From an uncultured Candidatus Melainabacteria bacterium (GTDB lineage Bacteria; Cyanobacteriota; Vampirovibrionia; Gastranaerophilales; Gastranaerophilaceae), in assembly GCA_934754515.1 (NCBI GenBank), contig CAKVIG010000003.1, forward strand, positions 62,001-126,000: 64,000 nucleotides of DNA, written 5' to 3'. How positions within the stretch are numbered: position 1 is the first letter of the stretch; every line of letters starts with the position of its first letter. Shown here in pieces: positions 32,077-42,000 of the stretch. A program made the position numbers and the translations under genes. Below the pieces are notes generated by a model. It was given only the letters and a program-made list of their open reading frames with translations, was not told the DNA's origin and ran no database searches.

Positions 32077-32537
32077 TGGATTTATCACAGATTTACGGTA
32101 CCGGCTATGAAGTAATATTTGTTGCTTTTTCAGGCATTATAACCGCGCAGATTATCAAATGTTTTTTGCATCTTATAGTTAAAAGAAATTTAGATTTAAG
32201 GTTATTTACAACAACCGGTGGCATGCCAAGTTCTCACTCCGCAGGCGTGATGGGACTTTCTACTGCGGTTGGATTAATTAAAGGTTTTAATTCTATAGAA
32301 TTTGCAATTGCGCTCGGTTACGCTTTTATTGTAATGTATGATGCCGCAGGTGTAAGACGTGCAGCGGGGAAACAAGCTGCCTGTTTGAATAAAATCATTA
32401 TGGATTTGTATAAACAAGATCTGCAAGAAGCCGGCGGAAAATTAAAAGAGCTTCTCGGTCACACTCCGATGCAAGTTTTTGTTGGTGCTATATATGGAAT
32501 TTTGTATGCAACATTAGTACACCATTTGTTAGGTTAA
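32076..32537 (+). CDS. Divergent PAP2-family membrane protein (YuiD/DUF212)
   Basis: 153 residues, four predicted membrane helices. The conserved block GGMPSSHSAGVMGLSTA (PSSH) matches the divergent PAP2 superfamily, a set of putative lipid phosphate phosphatases. AAGVRRAAGKQA is also characteristic of the family. Directly coupled to ispA by TAATG overlap, which suggests a role in polyprenyl diphosphate or phosphate metabolism; that link is inference. Confidence 0.88.
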   Translation: MDLSQIYGTGYEVIFVAFSGIITAQIIKCFLHLIVKRNLDLRLFTTTGGMPSSHSAGVMGLSTAVGLIKGFNSIEFAIALGYAFIVMYDAAGVRRAAGKQAACLNKIIMDLYKQDLQEAGGKLKELLGHTPMQVFVGAIYGILYATLVHHLLG

Positions 32538-32553
32538 ATTATTTTTTTTCAAC

Positions 32554-32580
32554 TAGCAAATTTATTATTTACGTGTTTTA
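32554..32580 (+). promoter_or_regulatory. TAGCAA-N15-GTTTTA promoter-like motif
   Basis: TAGCAA (32554-32559) and GTTTTA (32575-32580), 35 bases before the ATG of the 96-residue orphan. Confidence 0.6.
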
Positions 32581-32614
32581 TCATTAGTAGCAAATTAAAT
32601 AAAGGAAATATTAT

Positions 32615-32905
32615 ATGAACATCAACAAAATTTCTATGCCAACAAAAGTTAAAGCACTCGCTCTAGGAACATTGGTTTGTGGTAGTGTTACTATGTGCAA
32701 CCATTCTAGAAATGAATACATTTCTGAATTAAAAAGTAGTGTTAAAGAAAATGTCGAACCGGAAGTTTATCAAAATTATGAAAAAGAAGCTGCCGGATTT
32801 GGTGTGAATGCTGAAAGAGTATTCAAAGAAGCTTATGATTCAATCCAATTTGCTAACAGAAATTACTTTGAAGGTTCACAAAACGTAAGAAGTTTTGAAT
32901 ATTAA
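32615..32905 (+). CDS. Orphan 96-residue exported or membrane protein
   Basis: AAAGGAAA precedes the ATG. N-terminus MNINKISMPTKVKALALGTLVCGSVTMC is a weak signal or anchor with a short hydrophobic stretch; the remainder is a charged helix region (YISELKSSVKENVEPEVYQN) with Tyr and Asn. It shares the TAGCAA/GTTTTA motif with four other orphan units but lacks the F-K-A motif. No family recognised. Confidence 0.65.
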   Translation: MNINKISMPTKVKALALGTLVCGSVTMCNHSRNEYISELKSSVKENVEPEVYQNYEKEAAGFGVNAERVFKEAYDSIQFANRNYFEGSQNVRSFEY

Positions 32906-32909
32906 GTAG

Positions 32910-32928
32910 GTTGGGCTTTCAGCCCAAC
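32910..32928. terminator. Hairpin GTTGGGCT/AGCCCAAC between convergent genes
   Basis: 8-bp perfect stem with a TTC loop; there is no T tail, so it may be a repeat-derived hairpin or a weak terminator. Confidence 0.45.
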
Positions 32929-32935
32929 AACCCAA

Positions 32936-33553
32936 TTATCTTAACGCTAAAATTTCATCAGCTTGGCTTTTACTCAAAAGTTTTGCACCACCTAAAATAT
33001 TGGTATTTAAAACAACTTGAGCATAAGATTCTGCAAGTTCCAGCTTCATATACGCATCTTCTATCGTCTTAGAAGCTACTACAAAACCGTGGTTTGCCAT
33101 CAAAACTGCATCAAACTTATCAAAATATTTAACTGTATTTTCAACCAACTCCATTGTAGAAGGTAGTGCATAATCAGCAAGCGGAATACCGCCAAAATAA
33201 AACACGTTTTCTGCCATAATCGGTGCCATCAAATCTTTGCCTGCTGATGCAAAACTGCTCAAATATGGTGCATGAACATGGATAATATAATTTATATCAG
33301 GTCTTTGTTTGTAAATCTCAATATGCAAAAATTTTTCACTGGATGGTTTCTTACCTTCTTCTAAAGACTTACCTTCAAAATTTGTATAAACAATCTCGTT
33401 ATCTGACAAATATCCGTTAGAAGAGCCGGATGTTGTTATTAACATTCCATCCTTATAACGTGCAGAAATATTCCCTGAATAGCCGGGAGTGTAATTTTTT
33501 TCTCCGCATAATTTGCCGTATTCAATAATTTTTTTAACTTCTTTAGATAACAT
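32936..33553 (-). CDS. Class II aldolase/adducin-family protein
   Basis: 205 residues, cytoplasmic. Zinc-dependent aldolase-type fold: GYSGNISARYKDGMLITTSGSS (substrate phosphate loop), catalytic Glu in SSEKFLHIEIY, metal ligands in HVHAPY and ANHGFVVASKTIEDAY. Closest to L-fuculose-1-phosphate aldolase/methylthioribulose-phosphate dehydratase types; the exact sugar is not decidable. Its start lies 11 bases inside the end of the LptD-like gene, an unusual partner, so it is the last gene of the envelope operon. Confidence 0.85.
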   Translation of the reverse strand: MLSKEVKKIIEYGKLCGEKNYTPGYSGNISARYKDGMLITTSGSSNGYLSDNEIVYTNFEGKSLEEGKKPSSEKFLHIEIYKQRPDINYIIHVHAPYLSSFASAGKDLMAPIMAENVFYFGGIPLADYALPSTMELVENTVKYFDKFDAVLMANHGFVVASKTIEDAYMKLELAESYAQVVLNTNILGGAKLLSKSQADEILALR

Positions 33554-35705
33554 CTTCCACCGTTTTTACATCTTCTACTACAGCATGGTCAAGAACCGGA
33601 GCTTTTTCAGAATTCTTGAACGAATTTTCATCTTCGTCTTCCAAATCCATTTCTTTTTTAGCCTTCTTACCTTGTTTAATTTCTAATTTATCATAATCAA
33701 TCTTAGTTCCTTTAGCATCCATCATTACTGCAACCGTAAAGAACGTATTCTCTCTTATGAAGTCATAACCGAGGTTAAATTTAAAGTCTTCTGGTCCGAA
33801 AGAAACATAGAAAGAGTTTTCCTGGAATGGTTTTCCATTTGGAGAATCTCCTGATAAGTTGATTGAACCAAACCATGAAACTGTCACGTAACGATTTAAT
33901 CTTAAGTATTCTCTTAAATACACATTAGATTTACCGTATCTGTAAGCATCGAATACAGGCAATGGTGAATTGTCGTCATAAACAGATTGATAGTAACCGA
34001 TATCTTGCATCCAACGTTTGTATTGTGTGTGCAATCTCGGACCGATTCTACCGATTACCTGAGTATCACCAGTACCATACAAAGCTGCTGACAATTGTGA
34101 AGAAATATCAAATTGAACAGATTTTTGTTGTTCTTCATTTATATAATTAAAAATATTTTGATCCGCTTGCGCCATATATCTCACACGTAATGTACCGATT
34201 TGCGCACCGTGTAATCTATTAAAGTTTTTATCTTCATCAATATCATGATAGTAACCAAAGTCTAATCTATGAGCGAACTGTGAATCGTGACCTTTTATCA
34301 AAAAATCTTTACTGCCATAAGCTTTTTCATAAACTAAATCCAACCCGTACTTAGGACGTCTTCTACCCAAGAACCATTCATTCATATAATCATTCATACC
34401 ATATTGCAAGTATAAATTGTCATCAAGTTTTTGTTTACCTCTAATCAAAAACTTACTTTTAGCAGTACCGTACGCTACTTGTGTTCTGTTTGTTGCACTT
34501 TGGTAACGACCGATACCACCAACACCGATACGATGGTTATAGTTCAATATCGGTATAGCTTTTAATACTGCACCGTGAGGAGATGTGAATACAAAGCCCG
34601 GACCTATGTACATACCCAAACCTCTTAGAGAACCTAATTCCCAAGAATTTGATTCTGCAAAGTCATTGTTTTTATTCGTATAAACTTTTATCGCAGGGAC
34701 TTTGATTAGTTTTCTTTTGCCTTTAAATAAAGTACCGTGTCTTAATGCAATTGTTTCCAAGTTACCGTCTTGAGTAATTTTTAACTCTTTAGCTTCCAGT
34801 CTGATGATACCTTTTTCCATATCTGCTGACATAGTTTGATCTTTTGGAACTATCATTTGAGAAATATTAGGTCCTGCCATGCTTGAGCGGAAATTAATAG
34901 GGAATGATTCATCTATCGTGATTGAACCGTGTTCTTGAACGATTTTATCACCATAAACATAACCTTTTTTTGCTTTAATTTCAATATTTGCAGTCTGAGT
35001 TACAGGATTTTCAATCAAAGCATTTTCTTCGTTCATATCAACAAAAATATAATCACCATTGATTGTTTGTCCATTCTTTAAAATACGAACATTACCTTCT
35101 GCTTTAATTGTATTATTCATTCTGTCATAAGTGATTTTATCAGCCTTAATAACAGTTTCTTGTTTAACAAATTCAACATTAACGTTTCCGGTTGCAACCA
35201 TGCAGTATGTTTCCGTATCATAATCCATATTGTCACAGTCGAGAATTATATTTTCTGTATCTTCTTGTTCAGCAGTTTTTTCTGCTTTTTTCTTTTTATG
35301 CCAAAAATGGTGTTTTTGTTCATCTACAGACTGTTCATCCGCTTCAAATCCATCCGGCATCATATCTTCGTCAAAATTTTCTTTTAAATCTTTAATCGCG
35401 TATTCTGAAGTTGAAGCCTCTGCTGAAAAAATATCATCAGTAGGAGCTGTTGGTGCCTGTTCATATTTTTTCGCATCACGCTCATTTAGCTTTTTTTTCA
35501 ATAACAAGCGTGCTTTTTTTAGAGGCGGCATCGTAGCTTTTCTTTGTGGCGCACGTGAAGCTTGTTCCTGCTGTTCTCTTACTGCCGGCGGCACAAAAAA
35601 AGCATCCCCAGTAAAATCAGCAGGATCAACGAATGAGTAATCAGCAAACGCAATGTTTGCTGTTATAAGAGATGATATTAATATTGCAGCTAACTTTTTA
35701 TTCAA
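33543..35705 (-). CDS. LptD/OstA-like outer-membrane assembly protein
   Basis: 720 residues. Signal peptide MNKKLAAILISSLITANIAFA, then a disordered Lys/Glu/Asp-rich stretch to about 150, an OstA beta-jellyroll domain at about 155-265 (CMVATGNVNVEFVKQETVIK, IKAEGNVRILKNGQTINGDY) and a C-terminal barrel from about 340 (RYVTVSWFGSINLSGDSP, FYVSFGPEDFKFNLGYDF). LptD inserts lipopolysaccharide into the outer membrane; the cyanobacterial homologues are similarly divergent. The strongly charged tail after the barrel (KKAKKEMDLEDEDE) is odd, because LptD normally ends in the barrel. With msbA upstream it points to an LPS-like export route. Confidence 0.75.
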   Translation of the reverse strand: MNKKLAAILISSLITANIAFADYSFVDPADFTGDAFFVPPAVREQQEQASRAPQRKATMPPLKKARLLLKKKLNERDAKKYEQAPTAPTDDIFSAEASTSEYAIKDLKENFDEDMMPDGFEADEQSVDEQKHHFWHKKKKAEKTAEQEDTENIILDCDNMDYDTETYCMVATGNVNVEFVKQETVIKADKITYDRMNNTIKAEGNVRILKNGQTINGDYIFVDMNEENALIENPVTQTANIEIKAKKGYVYGDKIVQEHGSITIDESFPINFRSSMAGPNISQMIVPKDQTMSADMEKGIIRLEAKELKITQDGNLETIALRHGTLFKGKRKLIKVPAIKVYTNKNNDFAESNSWELGSLRGLGMYIGPGFVFTSPHGAVLKAIPILNYNHRIGVGGIGRYQSATNRTQVAYGTAKSKFLIRGKQKLDDNLYLQYGMNDYMNEWFLGRRRPKYGLDLVYEKAYGSKDFLIKGHDSQFAHRLDFGYYHDIDEDKNFNRLHGAQIGTLRVRYMAQADQNIFNYINEEQQKSVQFDISSQLSAALYGTGDTQVIGRIGPRLHTQYKRWMQDIGYYQSVYDDNSPLPVFDAYRYGKSNVYLREYLRLNRYVTVSWFGSINLSGDSPNGKPFQENSFYVSFGPEDFKFNLGYDFIRENTFFTVAVMMDAKGTKIDYDKLEIKQGKKAKKEMDLEDEDENSFKNSEKAPVLDHAVVEDVKTVEDVI

Positions 35706-35716
35706 AATTCCAATTC

Positions 35717-36823
35717 CTATATATAATTCAACGGATTATTAGGTTGTCCGTTTACCCTGACTTCAAAGTGACAATGAGGACCTGTGCTGTAACCTGTTGT
35801 TCCTTCATATCCTACAACTTGACCTTTAGAAACTCTTTGACCGTTTGATACGGCAATTGAGTTCATGTGAGCATAAAGTGTTGTAATTGGTTTGCCATTT
35901 ACAATACCATGCTCAATTATAACAACTTTTCCGTAACCGCCATACCATCCGGAATAAATAACTTTACCGGAGTTAGATGCTCTGATTGCACCCAAGTTTG
36001 GGCCTCCAATATCTACACCTGAGTGGAAAGATTTGCTGTTAAATATCGGATGAGTTCTCCAACCGAACGGCGATGTAATTCTGCCTTGAATAGGTTTAAT
36101 AAAGCCGGATGCTACGTGTACATCGGATGCTTTTGCAGTTTTATTAATATAAGAACCAATACTCGCAGATTGTTTTGCAAGCTCTCTTTCCGCTTTTTGA
36201 TAAGCAACTCTGTCGGTTCTAAGTTTATTAATCATGCTTTCATTTTTTGCGATTGCACGGTCAATATAAGCTTTTTCACTGTTAATATTTGCAACAGAAC
36301 GCTCTAAATTACGTTTTTTAGCTTCTATATTGTATTTCAAAAGAGCTATTTCCTGCGCTTTCCTTTTTGCAACCGCCATTCTTTTGTAATCTTCTTTTAA
36401 TAGAATTTTTTGGAAATAAACTCTATCTACAAGCATATTAATATCTTCTGAAGAAATTAACAATTCAAAGAAAGCTTTCCTTTGAGATTTGAAAACTTTT
36501 CTAATATGACCTGCTAATACATAGTTTAAGCTGTTATATTCACTTGACGCTCTATCAAGCTGTGCTTGCATTCCGCTTAATTCTTTTTGAGCACTTATGA
36601 TTTGCGTTTTAGATTGTTTAAGATTGTTATTTGCATTTTCTAGTTTCTGCTGATTTTTATAAAGCTTGTTTGTTTCAACGTTCTCTAGCCACTTAAGGTG
36701 ATTAATTTTTGCTCTCGTTTGTCTTTTCTTTGTTTCCAAATCCTGTGCAGCATAAGACGTACAGCACGCCAACGTGTTGAACAGAATTGAAAACAGAACA
36801 AATAAGCTTAATAGTTTTTTCAA
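35717..36823 (-). CDS. Coiled-coil M23 peptidoglycan hydrolase (EnvC/NlpD-like)
   Basis: 368 residues. Signal peptide with LACC (a possible lipobox Cys), long coiled coil at about 30-235 (KKRQTRAKINHLKWLENVET and following), then the LytM/M23 domain with FHSGVDIGG, TLYAHM and GPHCHFEV: all four zinc ligands are present, so unlike E. coli EnvC it should be catalytically active as a D,D-endopeptidase. Coiled-coil M23 proteins usually work with FtsEX in cell separation; none is adjacent here. Eleven bases upstream of the LptD-like gene. Confidence 0.9.
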   Translation of the reverse strand: MKKLLSLFVLFSILFNTLACCTSYAAQDLETKKRQTRAKINHLKWLENVETNKLYKNQQKLENANNNLKQSKTQIISAQKELSGMQAQLDRASSEYNSLNYVLAGHIRKVFKSQRKAFFELLISSEDINMLVDRVYFQKILLKEDYKRMAVAKRKAQEIALLKYNIEAKKRNLERSVANINSEKAYIDRAIAKNESMINKLRTDRVAYQKAERELAKQSASIGSYINKTAKASDVHVASGFIKPIQGRITSPFGWRTHPIFNSKSFHSGVDIGGPNLGAIRASNSGKVIYSGWYGGYGKVVIIEHGIVNGKPITTLYAHMNSIAVSNGQRVSKGQVVGYEGTTGYSTGPHCHFEVRVNGQPNNPLNYI

Positions 36824-36845
36824 ACAGCTATCCTCCTCAGATGCC

Positions 36846-36959
36846 CTACTTGCTAAATACCGGAAGTAGCATCAACAGCCCCATACCTGCTGTCCATAGA
36901 ATGAATGATACTGTTATAAGTCCTACTATTAATTTTTTATGTTGTCTGAAAAAATCCAT
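36846..36959 (-). CDS. Small single-pass membrane protein, 37 residues
   Basis: Short frame between msbA and the M23 gene: MDFFRQHKKLIVGLITVSFI continuing LWTAGMGLLMLLPVFSK. GAGGTGA lies four bases before the ATG. Positive N-terminus and one ~24-residue hydrophobic helix; resembles the anchor of SurA_N/PpiD-type proteins without the periplasmic domain. Same strand as the envelope operon, so probably a small envelope component. Not previously recognised by me. Confidence 0.7.
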   Translation of the reverse strand: MDFFRQHKKLIVGLITVSFILWTAGMGLLMLLPVFSK

Positions 36960-37019
36960 TTTCACCTCACTTACAATATTTTAATACAAAAAAGCACCCT
37001 TGGCAATTTTGTTAAGACA

Positions 37020-38843
37020 TTAAGCGTTGCTTTCCTGTTTTTTAAACTGCATTTCGTAAAGAGCCTTGTATTGACCGTTTTCGATATTCATAAGTTCATC
37101 ATGATTTCCGAGTTCTACAAGTTCACCTTCATTAATAACTGCAATTCTGTCTGCATTTTTAATAGTAGACAATCTGTGAGCAATTACAAATACCGTTTTA
37201 TTCTTTATTAAGTTATCCAACGCCTTTTGAACAATTGCTTCTGATTTATTATCAAGAGCTGAAGTAGCTTCATCTAAGATAACAATTGGTGTATTTTTAA
37301 TCATTGCTCTTGCGATTGCAACTCTCTGTCTTTGACCACCTGAAAGCGTCATACCTCTTTCGCCCAACAATGTGTCTAAACCGTCAGGCAAATCAGCAAT
37401 CATTTCTTGCAAGTGAGCAGATTCAATAGCTTCTTCCAACTCTTCTTGAGTAGCATCAGGATTTCCCATAAGAATATTTTCTCTAATCGTACCTGAGAAT
37501 AGGAAATTGTCTTGAAAAACCATTGCAATATTGTGTCTTAAAGAGTTAATGCTCAAATCTCTAATATCTACTCCGTCAAATTTAATTGAACCTGATTTGA
37601 TGTCATAAAATCTTGGTAAAAGATTTACTAATGTTGATTTACCGCCACCTGAATTACCTACAACCGCAACTGTTTCATTCTTCTTAACCGTTAAACTCAA
37701 ATTCTTTAACACAGGTTGGTTTGGAACGTATTCAAACCAAATATTTTGGATTTCGATTTTGTCATTAAGACCTTTTAATTCAATAGCATTTTCTTTATTT
37801 TGGATTTCAGGCTTCAAATCAAACAATTCAAACACCCTGCCCATTGCAACAAAGATGTTTTGTATATTAGTAAGAGTACCACCCAATGTTTTAACAGGTT
37901 TGTATAATAATAATAAAGAAGTTACGAATGATGCAAAACTACCTGCCGTCATTTGACCGGATGTAATCAAGTGAGTACCGTAAGCCAAAACTAACGCAAT
38001 ACCGCAAGAAGCAATAGTGTACATCAATGGTGACATCCAAGCTGCACGCTTTGTTAATGACATATTAACACGGAACGATTCCCAAATTTGGTTGCGGAAG
38101 TATTCTTCTTGTCTTTCTTGAAGTTCATAAGCTGCCATAACCTTGTTACCGGTATATGTTTCATTAATATTGGTTGTAATATTACCACCAATAACCATAT
38201 TTTTGTTAGAAGCAGATTTAATTCTTTTTCTTATTAGTGCAACAGGAATAAAAGCGATACATAAAACTAAAACACCAATAAATGCAAGCTTCCAAGAACT
38301 GTATAGCATAACGGCGATTAAACCTAATGCACCGAAAAGGCTTGTTGTAATTGTTTTAATTTGGTCTACAATACCTGATGAGGCGGTTTGCGGGTCGTTC
38401 ATATATCTTGTAATAATGATACCAGAAGGGTTCTCATCATAGAATTGAGGATCCATGTAAATTAATCTGTGGAACAAATCTATCTTTACATCATTTGTAA
38501 TTCTTTGTGACGTCCAAGCTGAAATATAATCATTTAGATATCTTAGAATACCTTGAAATGCCGCAAAAGCAATTACACCAAACGGAATAATCAAGGCAAA
38601 AACTTGCCAAGTAAGAGTAAATTCGTGACCCCAAATATGGAATATCCAATCTTGCTTCCCAACAACATAGTCCATGAAAGGTTTAAGCGCAAATGCTGTT
38701 ACACCATCCAATAGACCTAGCGGAATAGCTACTAAAAAACCGCAAATAATTCTAAACATGTAAGGTTTTATATACGGAAAAATTCTCTTTAATAACCAAC
38801 CGTATTTAAACGAGTTTTTCGCCGTTGTCATATCAAGTTTCAT
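37020..38843 (-). CDS. msbA: MsbA-like ABC exporter
   Basis: 607 residues, half-transporter with six membrane helices (about 30-315) and an ATPase domain (about 350-600): Walker A VGNSGGGKSTLVNLL, signature LSGGQRQRVAIARAM, Walker B ILDEATSALD, H-loop IAHRLSTI, all intact. The family flips lipid A-type lipids or other amphiphiles across the inner membrane; with an LptD-like gene in the same operon, lipid export is favoured over drug export. First gene of the minus-strand envelope operon (AGGATATGAGAAT before the ATG). Confidence 0.88.
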   Translation of the reverse strand: MKLDMTTAKNSFKYGWLLKRIFPYIKPYMFRIICGFLVAIPLGLLDGVTAFALKPFMDYVVGKQDWIFHIWGHEFTLTWQVFALIIPFGVIAFAAFQGILRYLNDYISAWTSQRITNDVKIDLFHRLIYMDPQFYDENPSGIIITRYMNDPQTASSGIVDQIKTITTSLFGALGLIAVMLYSSWKLAFIGVLVLCIAFIPVALIRKRIKSASNKNMVIGGNITTNINETYTGNKVMAAYELQERQEEYFRNQIWESFRVNMSLTKRAAWMSPLMYTIASCGIALVLAYGTHLITSGQMTAGSFASFVTSLLLLYKPVKTLGGTLTNIQNIFVAMGRVFELFDLKPEIQNKENAIELKGLNDKIEIQNIWFEYVPNQPVLKNLSLTVKKNETVAVVGNSGGGKSTLVNLLPRFYDIKSGSIKFDGVDIRDLSINSLRHNIAMVFQDNFLFSGTIRENILMGNPDATQEELEEAIESAHLQEMIADLPDGLDTLLGERGMTLSGGQRQRVAIARAMIKNTPIVILDEATSALDNKSEAIVQKALDNLIKNKTVFVIAHRLSTIKNADRIAVINEGELVELGNHDELMNIENGQYKALYEMQFKKQESNA

Positions 38844-38936
38844 ATTCTCATATCCTATTTAAACTTCTCCCTTTTCCATTTAAACACAAAGTTAACAGAT
38901 TTAAAAGTTTCGAATTTTACCAAGCATTGAACCAAT

Positions 38937-38962
38937 AAAAAAAAGCCACTATTTATAGTGGC
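38937..38962 (-). terminator. Terminator of the usher-like gene
   Basis: GCCACTAT/ATAGTGGC stem (38945-38962) followed on the minus strand by eight T. Confidence 0.85.
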
Positions 38963-39015
38963 CAGTGAATTTTCATGTTAAATAGAATTTTTGTTAAATG
39001 GCAACTGCCATCATC

Positions 39016-42000
39016 TTATAGAGCCAATGTTTTGTACTCCAAGTTTTGTTCCATGAAATCGATTGGCGTATTATAATCATAAGGAATTGAAATACTTATT
39101 TCACTGTTTTGCAATTTTTCCAAGCCGTAAGCGTCCACAAATCTTTCATCCAGTTTCAGTGTATAATTTCCCGGAGCTAAACCTGAAATATAGAATTCAC
39201 CTGTTGAATCTACGGTTGAATAATTAACTTCCTCGCCGTTTTCATTAATTAAAACAACTACAAAATCAGTAATTTTTAAATCACGTTCAAATTCGTCAGA
39301 AATTTTCAACACACCTGAAACAGAGCCAACCGTACTTAATAAAGGAATTTCAAGTTTTGTAGTAGAACCGCCGTCAATCTTGATTTTTTTAGTGATTAAA
39401 TCATTTGTAAGCGGAGCAACCGTAATCGGCAATTGATCCATATCAATAGAAACCGTATAAACACCTTGAGTCAGACTTGAAGAATAGGTTCTTCCGCGTT
39501 TATTAGTCAAGCAAGTTTCGCCTGACCAACTTGTAATCAGCGGAACATCCTTAATCGGAATATCAACTTTTTTATCGAATTTACCGTTTTTATTAACGTC
39601 AACAAACGCAATAGCTTCAAAAATACCTTTATCCAAATCTTCCTGACCAACAGATTTCAAACCGTGATTAAACAATTGGAACGCGTCATTGAAAACAAAA
39701 TTGATTGAGTGTCTGTTTGTAGTCGGAGTGAACATATTGTCAATAAAGTAACCGCCGTTTTGAGAGTATTGATAACCGACAGCCATTGTTTGACCTGATT
39801 TTGCACGGTAGCCAAGGTTTACGTTAAAATCATTACCGCCTTGACCGCTGTATCTGAAACCGTAACCAACACCAAGAGTTAAACGTTTCCAAGTTGGGAA
39901 AGTATAGCCGAAGCGGAACATATTATAGCCGTTTTTGTAAGTTGCGGTATTGTATCTTACGATACTGTGACCAAGCGTAAATCTACCGTGGTTTCCGGGA
40001 ATTGGAACATCTAATTGTGCATAATTATCAGCATATTTTGAGTGATAATTTCTGTTCATAGATGTTTCATAGTCGTATTTTGTATCATACAAGCTTTCGC
40101 GTCTGCCGACTTGAACTCTTGCCCAGTGACTTATATCACGAGAAGCGTTTGCATCATAAAAATAGTTTTTGTTTCTGCCTAAATCGTTAGTACCACGTCT
40201 ATAAAAGCTGTTAAATCTTAAATTGGCAACCTTAGGGATTTTTGTAGATGCATTAACAGAACCTTCATCAAACTTGATTGTTCCACCTTGGTATCTGTGG
40301 TTCATGTTTGAATAATATCTGCTGTAACTACCGCTTGCGCTTGTAGAATTAAAGCTGATACCACCTGAAACCTTACCGCCTGTTCTATCATTTTTAGAAG
40401 TTGAGTCACTACTTGCGATATAAAAATCAGGTGAAGTTTGAAATAATTCAACTTTAGAATTGAATCTTTTTGGTTTAAGAATTTTACCTGAATATTTTGA
40501 TAAATCTTTTTCGTATTCGCCCGTACCTTTTACGATGTAGCCGGCATGAGTGTATTCTTCTCTAATATCGTGTGCAATGCTTGCGCCGGCAGTAAATCTT
40601 CCTTTAATATTTTTGTTATTAGGACTTACCCATTCAACGCTGTTTAAAGTTGTAGCACCTTCCAAGTAATTTACGCTCTTTTGAGTACCGCTTACTAACA
40701 ATGTGTCGTTTGTCGGAATTCTATAAATTACACTTGAACCGTTTCTTTCATACAACTTGTCACCTGTCAATTTTGATTCAAATGTTACATTATCTTTAAT
40801 GCCGTATTGGTAACCGATACCAGCTGTAACCTTTTTATTATTTCCGCGATAAATATTTGCACCTTCTCTAAAAAATCTGTTTTGGTACCCCCAAACACCG
40901 GCGTAAGCAGTTCCACGTTGTTCTTTTTCGAACGGTCTTTCACCAAAAATTGAATATCTTTCTTCTTTAATTAATTCAATTGTGCCGTCTTCGTTAACTT
41001 CTTCCAACTTAATATTTTTAACAGGGTTTGGAAGCTGTACGTCACGCAATGTGTAATATCCGGCATAAGTATTAAGTAAAGTCGGTTCTAAATCATTTAC
41101 GGTTAATCTAACTAAACTTGTCGGTTTAACATAACCGTTAAGTTGTTGTGGAGGTGTTTTTTCGTAATCATAATTCCAAACTTGCGCACCAAAAATATTT
41201 GTACCTATATTGGAATCAACATCGTTCACACCTCTAACTTTACCTAATTCGTAAAAATATTTGTCTTTGCCTGTTTCTTTATCTTTAATACTGTTTTTAT
41301 AAGTCGCGCTTAAACCGCCAAACATAAACGCATCAGAACGGTAATGATATTCAGTTGCCTCAACGCGATATTTTCCCCCAAAGAAATTACCGTTGATACT
41401 TGCTTGAGTTGCGCCAGATAATGTTCCATTAATTGTGCTGTAGTTTTGACCGCTTATTTTCAAGTTATCGTTTTGGATATTAGATCTTAAACCGATTGTA
41501 TTCAAGGTAATTTTACCTTGTTTTTTAGGACAAACAACATCTTGGTGTGCTCTAGGACCTTTATCTTCTGCCGTAATAACGTTACTGCTGTGCAAAATCG
41601 GAATATCGCGTTCAACATTTGCAATGATAGTCAGGTCGTTAAAATCAGTTTCGATTTTTGCACCAAAGATTTTTGATGCAGTATCAGCTGTGATGTAGGC
41701 TTCGTTAAACACGCCATCCATAATACCTTGTTGAACGAAGGTTGTCGGTCGATTTGAAATAGCATAATCGTTTACGAAAACACCTTTTTGAGATACAATA
41801 CCGTCTTTGCCGTCAAGAGTTTTAAAAGCAATGATTTTATCCACGCGGTTTGCATTGTATCTGATATTGAAAATGTCGGCTAATTGTTTAAACGGAACAA
41901 GAATTTCATTCTTTTCGGTCAAAACGATTTCAACATCTTGATAAGCCATATCATTGATAGAAATATATGAGATAGTAGAATCAACAGCAAAAGCAGGCAT

